From JANLQB01 sp043735935 (GTDB taxonomy: Bacteria; Verrucomicrobiota; Verrucomicrobiia; Chthoniobacterales; Chthoniobacteraceae), in NCBI GenBank assembly GCA_043735935.1, contig JAYTDO010000196.1, positions 1 through 10,349 on the forward strand: 10,349 nucleotides of DNA, written 5' to 3'. Below, one piece after another: positions 1 through 6,221 of the stretch. How positions within the stretch are numbered: the stretch's first letter is position 1; every line of letters starts with the position of its first letter. Below the pieces are notes generated by a model. The model did no database searches. It was not told the DNA's origin and worked only from the letters and a program-made list of their open reading frames with translations. The translations under genes were made by a program, and so were the position numbers.

Positions 1-617
1 CCGATGAAAAGAAGGACGCGCCGACGGAGCAAAGCCTGAAGGAGTCCGCGCTGGAAAGCGCCATCATCCTCGTCGGCGACTCGGATTTCGTGCAGGATCA
101 GGTCGCCGTCACGGAAATGACGAACCCGTTCGGCGGTCAGCGCATGATCACTCCACAGAATGGAAATCTCGCTTTTGCTCAGAGCGCCGTGGAGCAACTC
201 ACCGGCGACGACAACCTCATCTCGGTCCGCAGCCGAGCATCGCGCGAGCGCCCGTTTACCGTCGTGAAGAAGATGCAGGCAAATGCCGAAGCCAACTATC
301 GCACCAAGATCAAAGACATGGAGGCAAGCCTCGCCGACGCGCAGAAAAAACTGAGCGAACTGCAACGGAGCAAGACGCCCGAGGCCGGCCAGCGCTTCAT
401 TTTATCTCCGGAGCAACAGAAGGAGATCACGAACTTTCGGACAAAGGAATCCGAGGTGAAGCAGCAACTCAAGACCGAGCGCAAGAAGCTCCGGGCAGAC
501 ATCGACTCGCTGGAAAATCGGATCAAATGGCTGAACATCGCCGGGATGCCGATCGTGGTGACCATCGGTGGCGTCATGCTCGCGATGTCGCGCCGGCGGC
601 GCCAGGCCGCGCATTAA
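1..617 (+). CDS. GldG-family ABC transporter auxiliary protein, C-terminal part (5' end outside window)
   Basis: The reading frame is open from the window edge (first complete codon at base 3) to the TAA at 615-617, giving 204 residues of a longer protein. The visible part begins with a beta-strand and turn reading IILVGDSDF, followed by GNLAFAQSAVEQLTGDDNLISVR. Both resemble the end of the GldG / ABC_transp_aux domain (family knowledge: 'GDSDF...N...L...NWL.GDE.LI.IR'). Next come about 85 charged residues rich in K, E and Q that look like a coiled coil, then one hydrophobic segment (WLNIAGMPIVVTIGGVMLAM) and a basic cytoplasmic tail with four arginines. The family works as a membrane-anchored accessory of an ABC exporter, named from gliding motility in Bacteroidetes but common in non-gliding bacteria. 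Here it lies 12 bp before a DUF4340 gene, its usual partner. The transported substrate cannot be inferred. A GTG at 90 is internal to the domain and is not the start. Confidence 0.8.
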   Translation, partial: DEKKDAPTEQSLKESALESAIILVGDSDFVQDQVAVTEMTNPFGGQRMITPQNGNLAFAQSAVEQLTGDDNLISVRSRASRERPFTVVKKMQANAEANYRTKIKDMEASLADAQKKLSELQRSKTPEAGQRFILSPEQQKEITNFRTKESEVKQQLKTERKKLRADIDSLENRIKWLNIAGMPIVVTIGGVMLAMSRRRRQAAH

Positions 618-629
618 GAATTCAAGACC

Positions 630-1871
630 ATGAAAGGAAAACATCTCGCCCTCCTCCTCCTGCTCGTCGCCCTCATCGGCGGCGCTGGCTATTATCTTCA
701 AAAGGACAACAATGCATCTTGGAGCCCAACAAAGTCCCCAAGCGGCGGCAAGGTGCTGGACTTCCCGATCAACGACGTCGCCCGGGTCACGATTAAAAGC
801 GCCGAGGGTGAATTGAATCTGGTGAAAAAGGATGACGAATGGACGGTCCAGGAGCGCGCGGACTACCCGGCGGCATTCGAGCAGGTGAGCGACTTGATTC
901 GGAAGTTGTGGGAACTAAAGACCGTGCAGGAAGTCAAAGTAGGACCATCGCAATTTGCGCGACTGGAGCTCGTGGAACCCGGGAAAGAAGGGACAACCGG
1001 CACGGTGATGGAACTGAAGGGCAAGGACGGAAAAAACCTCGCTGCACTGCTGATTGGAAAGACGTATCAGCGCAAAGGTGACGGCATGCCGGGCGAGTCG
1101 GGCGGATTTCCCGCCGGGCGCTACGTCGTTCCGGTCGGCAGCCCCAAAGTATCGCTTGTCTCCGAGACGCTGGAGAGCGTCGCGGCCAAGCCGGAGCAAT
1201 GGTTGAAACGCGATTTCTTCAAGATCGACAACGTTAAATCCATCCAGCTGGAAGGGGCGTCGGAGGCGCAGCATTGGGCGATCGGCCGCGAAAACGCCGC
1301 GGCGGAATGGACACTCGCCAATGCAAAAGCGGACGAGAAACTTGATGCAGGCAAGGTGTCGCCCCTCGCAACGCTGTTCGCGAACGCCGCGTTCGCCGAC
1401 GTGCTCCCGCCCGATGCAAAAGCCGATGAGACGGGCCTCGACAAACCGACGACCGTCACGATCGAGACCTTCGACAAATTCACCTACACCTTAAAGATCG
1501 GAAAACCGACCGGCGAAAACCAGCCGGTGCTCTTCACCGTGAAAGTGGACCTTCCAAAGGATCGCGAGCCCGGCAAAGACGAAAAGCCGGAAGATAAGGC
1601 GCAGATGGATCAGGAATTTCAAGCAGTCCAAAGGCGGTTCGCGGAGAAACTGGCTGCCGAGAAAAAGTTTGAACCGCGGCCTTACCTGATCGCCAAATCG
1701 ACGCTCGATCCATTGCTCAAAGACCGCGCCGCGCTCCTCGTCGAAAAGAAACCCGAGCCCGCCGCCGGCCATCCCGAGACCCCGAAACCCACGTCCGCAT
1801 TCACGCCGCCCATCAGCATCACTACGCCAACTGTGAGCGCACCTCCCGCACCGCCGCCGGCGCAGCCGTGA
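630..1871 (+). CDS. DUF4340 domain-containing membrane-anchored protein
   Basis: This 413-residue protein starts at ATG 630, 12 bp after the GldG-family stop, so the two are almost certainly co-transcribed. Residues 5-23 (LALLLLLVALIGGAGYYLQ) form one N-terminal membrane anchor, without a lipobox. The rest should lie outside the cytoplasmic membrane. Residues about 45-270 fit the DUF4340 pattern: VLDFPINDVARVTIKSAEG, then LVKKDDEWTVQERADYPA, a linker with a helix ending in LWELK, and later WLKRDFFKIDNVKSIQLEG followed by WTLANAKADEKLDAGKV. The strand-plus-tryptophan unit therefore occurs twice. The C-terminus (about 376-413) is a Pro/Ala/Thr-rich tail that is probably disordered. DUF4340 proteins accompany GldF/GldG-type ABC systems, and their biochemical role is not established. 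There is no good ribosome binding site upstream, but the start is fixed by the membrane anchor. Confidence 0.85.
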   Translation: MKGKHLALLLLLVALIGGAGYYLQKDNNASWSPTKSPSGGKVLDFPINDVARVTIKSAEGELNLVKKDDEWTVQERADYPAAFEQVSDLIRKLWELKTVQEVKVGPSQFARLELVEPGKEGTTGTVMELKGKDGKNLAALLIGKTYQRKGDGMPGESGGFPAGRYVVPVGSPKVSLVSETLESVAAKPEQWLKRDFFKIDNVKSIQLEGASEAQHWAIGRENAAAEWTLANAKADEKLDAGKVSPLATLFANAAFADVLPPDAKADETGLDKPTTVTIETFDKFTYTLKIGKPTGENQPVLFTVKVDLPKDREPGKDEKPEDKAQMDQEFQAVQRRFAEKLAAEKKFEPRPYLIAKSTLDPLLKDRAALLVEKKPEPAAGHPETPKPTSAFTPPISITTPTVSAPPAPPPAQP

Positions 1872-1887
1872 GTGATCGGTCGCACCA

Positions 1888-3723
1888 CTATTTCGGAAAC
1901 CCGCTGAACAAGGTCATCAGCGATCCACCAGAGCGACCAGGCGTCTGACCGTTCTTTAATTCCCGCGTCTCCCCGCGCCGCGTTTCGACCACGAGTTCCA
2001 TAAACGGCGCCCGACGGAATGCCGCTTCCGCCATGGAACAACTGAAGGCGCTGTCAGTCACGATAAAGCACGGCTGCTTCGGCTTGCCGGTGTTTGCGTA
2101 GACGAAGGCGCCGGCCACTTCGGTCTGCGCGCCCGCTTTGGTTTCGATCTGCGTGCTGTCGCCCTCCGTCTTTAGACCGAGTATCCAAAGCGATCCCCCT
2201 TCGTTGATGATTTTGGTTTCACCGCTTCCTTCCGCGTTCAACTGCCGCGCCCAAAGCCTGGCGCCAGCAAGCCGGATACTGCCGGTGCACACGTCGCTAA
2301 AGAATACATCGCCCGCGCCGCGGTCGATGTTCCATTGACCGCCAATGGTGTTCCTGACGACCAACGTTCGGGCACTTGCGTGGCGGATGCTCATTGGCGA
2401 ATACGTCCAGTCGAACCGCTCGAACACCACGATCGGCGACACTCCATCCTCGATGATCCATGTGCCCTGCTGACCTTTCCCAAATGGCCGTTCGCACCCG
2501 ATGAATCGACGCGCCGCACCGCGCACGTGAATTGTCCCCGTAAATTCGACGCCGTCCTTCGGGAAATAAACGGTGGTCTTGCCGGAATCGATCGCGGCCT
2601 GAATCGCGTCGGTCCAATCATCGACCATCGATTTGCGGCCCTTGTCGCTGACGTGTGCGATTTTCTTCGGTCCGAACTGCGCAACGCTGATCCAATCGCC
2701 CGGAGCATCCCACGGCACGTCGGGCGTTTCCTTGATCGGCAACGCAAGGCTGCGCGACGGTGAGTTCTCCCAGGCTTTCACGATCGGATGCGACGTCCAC
2801 TCTGCGATCGTGGCGCCAGCCGGACTCTGCCGATCGCCGCCGTCATTTTGCAGAGCCATCTTGTAACCCGTCGTCGTCAGATTGCGAACGGTCATCGCAT
2901 TCTTGTCAGCGTTGCTGATCGCCGAAAAACCGTTCGCGGCGCCGAGTCCTTGCAGTTCGGAATCCAGTAGGACAATGAATCCCTCCCGACCGGCGTTCAT
3001 CAGCGCCGGGACCGAATTCCTGGACTGCAAATCGCGAATGAAGAGAGGCTGACCATCGTTCTTCCAACCCACGTTCTTCTGCCCGCTCAACTTGACGTGT
3101 TCAGCCGTGATCGAATTCACGCCGCCCGCCGTCGCAATGCCGACGTCAAAGCCCGAGACCTCCAAGTTCGAGAGCAAACACGGACCCTGCTCCTTCGTAT
3201 AAGCAAGATCGAGCCCCACCGGGCCACTCTCGCCGCAGCGAATCAGCACGTTGTCGATCGTCCCCTGATTGTTCGCGATGAACTGCGCGCCGATCGCTCC
3301 AGGGTTTCCCTTTCCCGTATCGAGCGTCAGATTCCGCAACCCATTGCGGAATCGTTGCGCGGGAGCCGAACCCGTCCACAACATGGCGAGTGGCCGCTCG
3401 GGGATGCTGAACCCCGGGCAACGATCCGCGAGTTTCAAAGTCACTCCGTCCCGGCTCTGCCCTTGCAATATCTGCCGTTTTTGCTTGGGCCCCCATCGCA
3501 GGGTGCTGGAGATGATGTAGGTCCCATTCGGGAAATGGATGAGGTTCTCGCGACGGTCGAGAGCGCGCTGGATTGCCTCCGTATCATCAGTGACCCCATC
3601 GCCTTTTGCGCCAAACGGAGGCTTGGTGACGTCGCACGCGGCGTCGCTCGGAAACCGCATATCCTCCGCGACTGCACGAACAACCAAGAGAAGAAGCAGT
3701 GGAAGAATGTTCGAAGAACGCAT
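1888..3723 (-). CDS. Secreted pectate-lyase-superfamily (two-lobed right-handed beta-helix) protein
   Basis: I place the start at the ATG at 3723-3721, giving 611 residues and a TAG at 1890-1888. From there the protein opens with a clean signal peptide (MRSSNILPLLLLLVVRAVA, probable cut after A19). The frame stays open upstream to 4182, but that extension would overlap the 3' end of the kinase gene and reads as low-quality Arg/His-rich sequence. Residues 32-55 carry the Pectate_lyase_3 opening motif FGAKGDGVTDDTEAIQRAL followed by IHFPNGTYI. A second, degenerate copy occurs at about 344-390 (ISVAQFG, then DDWTDAIQAAI and TTVYFPKDG). Short strand-turn repeats fill the space between and after. 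Two such lobes in one chain recall GH55 exo-beta-1,3-glucanases and phage tailspike-like helices. I cannot assign catalytic residues, so it may cleave or merely bind a polysaccharide. It lies 71 bp downstream of the kinase genes on the same strand. Confidence 0.82.
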   Translation of the reverse strand: MRSSNILPLLLLLVVRAVAEDMRFPSDAACDVTKPPFGAKGDGVTDDTEAIQRALDRRENLIHFPNGTYIISSTLRWGPKQKRQILQGQSRDGVTLKLADRCPGFSIPERPLAMLWTGSAPAQRFRNGLRNLTLDTGKGNPGAIGAQFIANNQGTIDNVLIRCGESGPVGLDLAYTKEQGPCLLSNLEVSGFDVGIATAGGVNSITAEHVKLSGQKNVGWKNDGQPLFIRDLQSRNSVPALMNAGREGFIVLLDSELQGLGAANGFSAISNADKNAMTVRNLTTTGYKMALQNDGGDRQSPAGATIAEWTSHPIVKAWENSPSRSLALPIKETPDVPWDAPGDWISVAQFGPKKIAHVSDKGRKSMVDDWTDAIQAAIDSGKTTVYFPKDGVEFTGTIHVRGAARRFIGCERPFGKGQQGTWIIEDGVSPIVVFERFDWTYSPMSIRHASARTLVVRNTIGGQWNIDRGAGDVFFSDVCTGSIRLAGARLWARQLNAEGSGETKIINEGGSLWILGLKTEGDSTQIETKAGAQTEVAGAFVYANTGKPKQPCFIVTDSAFSCSMAEAAFRRAPFMELVVETRRGETRELKNGQTPGRSGGSLMTLFSGFPK

Positions 3724-3794
3724 GACGACGAAGGGGGTGTGGCGCGAAGAGTAATAAAAACGTGCAGCGGCAATATGGGCCGGCTCAGGCCACG

Positions 3795-6173
3795 CTACTG
3801 TCCGTCGGCAAACTCCAGGAACAACGGAAGGGCTTCCTTGTACTCCTCCTTGTTTTGTGCAGCCTCGATGAGCAGATCCCGCCCATCGCGCGCCTTGCCG
3901 GCGAGGAAGGCGAAGACGCCGCACGCCCATTGGCGATTCGCGGCGATTTCGGGCGCAAGGTCCGGCTTCAAGTAAAAGCGACCCATCGCGAGCATGTTCT
4001 CGAGCGACAGGTCGGTCCAATAAACCTGGGTGGCTCCATACGGCGTCTTCACTTCCAGGCCAAGGTCGGCGGCACGCGCCGCTGTGCCGGGAATGACCTG
4101 TCCGTTTTTTCGTATGACCGGCTGGGGATACGGAGACGCGTTGATGTCGGCAATGAGCGTCGCTTTGAATTTGGTGAGCCATTCGGCCTTCTTCACCATC
4201 GCAGCTTGCTCGCGACGCGCCGCATCGCCGCCGACGGTCGCCGCGAGCGCAGCGATCCGAGCATCATTGAATTTCAACTGCTGGCAGAGGGCCGTGAATT
4301 GGGGTCGGAGCGCGCCCAGCACTTTGGTGTCGACCTCCTGCTGCATCATCGTCTTCCGCGCAGTATCCTCCTCGGTCGCAGCCACCTTTTTTTCCAAATC
4401 CGTCACCATCTCCTGGAGCCCCTCGGCAAGTTTCCCTTTGACCTTGATCCCTGCGAGAGACGCCTTGGCAGCGACGATCGCCTGCTTTTGTTTCTGGATA
4501 CTGTTCGCGGCGCGGATCTGGTCTGCGACGGTGTGAAAGTCCGAATAAGCCGCGATATATTGCCCCGCGAGATCTTTGTAATCCGCGACCCACGTGTACG
4601 GCGGCTGAGGAGTTGCGGAGTGGTATTGACGGAAAAGCGGCCCCGCGTCGTCGAACTTGCCCATCTGCCAATCTTTCAATGCAAACAACAAGAGGGCGAT
4701 CGCCTCATGGGTCCCCTTGTCGTACTTGCTGGCCACCGAGGGCTGGATGCCAAATTGGCCGGTAAGCTGGCGCGCTGTATCGACGAAGAAATTCGCCATC
4801 TTCTGCTCAGAAGGATCGCTCGAATACAGCCCCCGTTCTTCGATGTCCCCAAAGTAGCGCTTAGCGGGACCTTCCTGTCCTGCGATCAGTTTGACCATGC
4901 CCTGATGCAGCGTCACCCAGTTGAGGAGGGGTTGTGGAATACTCTTGTTCGTTGCGAGTTCATCGAGGGCCGCGTCGGCCTCGCTGATTTTTCCCGCGAC
5001 GAGAAGTTCGCGAGCCGCCTTGAACTGGGGCTCCACGCTTGCATTGGCCTTTCGCACTTCAACCACCCTTTGATCGATCGGCGCCTCACCGGATTTGAAT
5101 CGCTCGCGCTGGGTGTAGAAAAATACGCCGCCGAGCACGATCACGCCGACGATCCCAAACGTGATCCAGCTCATCGCCTTCGCCGTGTCGTCTCCCTCCA
5201 GGATCAGGCGCGATTTCTGCCCGGTGACTCCCGCATTGGCGAGAAGCTGCTCCCGGGCGTACTCGAGATGCTCGATCAGTTCCTCGTAGCTTTGGTAACG
5301 ATTCTTCGGATCCTTCTCAAGGGTCTTATTGATCACGTAGGCCGTGGCGCTCGAAACGTCCGGCGCAAATGCCTGAAGGCTGACGGCCTGACTCTTCAGA
5401 TGTTTCAGCGCCACCATCGACGCCGTCTCCGCCTCGAAAGGCGGACGCCCGGCGACGGCGTGAAACAGCGTTGCACCTAGCGAATACAGATCGCTCCGAA
5501 AATCCTCCGGCTGATGGTCCAGCTTCTCGGGAGCGACGTAGTACGGCGTGCCCCAAACGTCGCCGGCGACCGTGCCCGCATGTTCCTGCAGGACCGCGAG
5601 ACCGAAATCCACGATCTTCGCCGAATGCGCATCGGCGAAGAGAATGTTACCCGGCTTGACGTCGCGATGAATCAGCCCGCGCTGCAAAGCCGCGTTAAGG
5701 CCCTTTGCGATGTGGATGCCGACTTCGAGGACCTGGGCCTCCGCCACCCGGCCCTGGAGATTCATCAAATCGTCCAGCGATCCCTTATCGACCAACTCCA
5801 TCGCAATGTAGACCAACCCGTGGTCCTGCCCGGCCGTGTACACTTTGACGACGTTTGGATGGTTGATCGAAGCGGTGATCGACGCCTCTTTCTCGAACTG
5901 TTTCACGAACTCCTGATCGGTGCTGAATTCCTTCCTCAGAAGTTTGAGCGCGACGGTGCGATTGAGATTCGTGTCCAGCGCGCGGTAGACCGCGCCCATG
6001 CCACCGGCACCCAGGATCTCCTGCAATTCAAAGGCGTCGAAACTTCTCCGAACTCGCTGCGCCGTCCCGCAGGCCGGGCAGTGCATGAGCGCAAACGGCT
6101 CCTCGTCTGTGACGTCGATAAGCGCGCCGCACGCCGTGCAAGTCTGGAGGATGGGCTCGGTGGAATCTGCCAT
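3795..6173 (-). CDS. Receptor-like Hanks-type Ser/Thr protein kinase with zinc-ribbon-like N-terminus and helical ectodomain
   Basis: ATG 6173 to TAG 3797-3795 gives 792 residues. An in-frame TTG at 6212 would add 13 residues of no recognisable character and lie 9 bp from the previous stop, so I prefer the ATG. Cys 12/15 and 32/35 form two CxxC knuckles. The kinase domain (about 46-306) is complete: glycine loop GAGGMG 55-60, VALK Lys77, catalytic loop HRDVKPGN with Asp171, DFG 189-191, GTPYYVAPE 208-216, and DFRSDLYSLG. A single membrane segment follows (about 335-353, WITFGIVGVIVLGGVFF), placing the kinase in the cytoplasm and the rest outside. The ectodomain has TPR-like helices (about 375-540), a charged helical or coiled-coil stretch (about 550-665), and an ending (about 665-735) containing IRKNGQVIPG, YGATQVYWTDLS and MGRFYL. 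It should phosphorylate Ser/Thr on partner proteins; the partners are unknown. It lies 48 bp after its paralogue and was probably co-transcribed with it. Confidence 0.9.
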   Translation of the reverse strand: MADSTEPILQTCTACGALIDVTDEEPFALMHCPACGTAQRVRRSFDAFELQEILGAGGMGAVYRALDTNLNRTVALKLLRKEFSTDQEFVKQFEKEASITASINHPNVVKVYTAGQDHGLVYIAMELVDKGSLDDLMNLQGRVAEAQVLEVGIHIAKGLNAALQRGLIHRDVKPGNILFADAHSAKIVDFGLAVLQEHAGTVAGDVWGTPYYVAPEKLDHQPEDFRSDLYSLGATLFHAVAGRPPFEAETASMVALKHLKSQAVSLQAFAPDVSSATAYVINKTLEKDPKNRYQSYEELIEHLEYAREQLLANAGVTGQKSRLILEGDDTAKAMSWITFGIVGVIVLGGVFFYTQRERFKSGEAPIDQRVVEVRKANASVEPQFKAARELLVAGKISEADAALDELATNKSIPQPLLNWVTLHQGMVKLIAGQEGPAKRYFGDIEERGLYSSDPSEQKMANFFVDTARQLTGQFGIQPSVASKYDKGTHEAIALLLFALKDWQMGKFDDAGPLFRQYHSATPQPPYTWVADYKDLAGQYIAAYSDFHTVADQIRAANSIQKQKQAIVAAKASLAGIKVKGKLAEGLQEMVTDLEKKVAATEEDTARKTMMQQEVDTKVLGALRPQFTALCQQLKFNDARIAALAATVGGDAARREQAAMVKKAEWLTKFKATLIADINASPYPQPVIRKNGQVIPGTAARAADLGLEVKTPYGATQVYWTDLSLENMLAMGRFYLKPDLAPEIAANRQWACGVFAFLAGKARDGRDLLIEAAQNKEEYKEALPLFLEFADGQ

Positions 6174-6221
6174 GTGGATGGCGACGCTACCATTCCCGTT
6201 TCCTCGCGGCAAGGTGGCCGC

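Noticed and set aside
1741..1871. Pro/Ala-rich 3' end of the DUF4340 gene as a frameshift artefact
   Set aside because: The frame keeps normal GC-rich codon use and ends at a stop just before the convergent gene. Such disordered tails are common.
3724..3794. Possible terminator or promoter between the shorter kinase and the beta-helix gene (GGCC repeats and a T-run on the - strand)
   Set aside because: The GGCC/GGCC stem is 4 bp and is not followed directly by the T-run, and no -35/-10 pair with proper spacing was found.
3724..4182. N-terminal extension of the beta-helix gene upstream of its signal peptide
   Set aside because: It overlaps the 3' end of the kinase gene, reads as Arg/His/Pro-rich noise, and would bury the signal peptide.
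3762..5480. Long open frame (572 codons) on the + strand, antisense to the shorter kinase gene
   Set aside because: It mirrors a gene with full kinase motifs. Its translation is Arg/Leu/His-rich with no domain I recognise, as expected from the complement of GC-rich codons.
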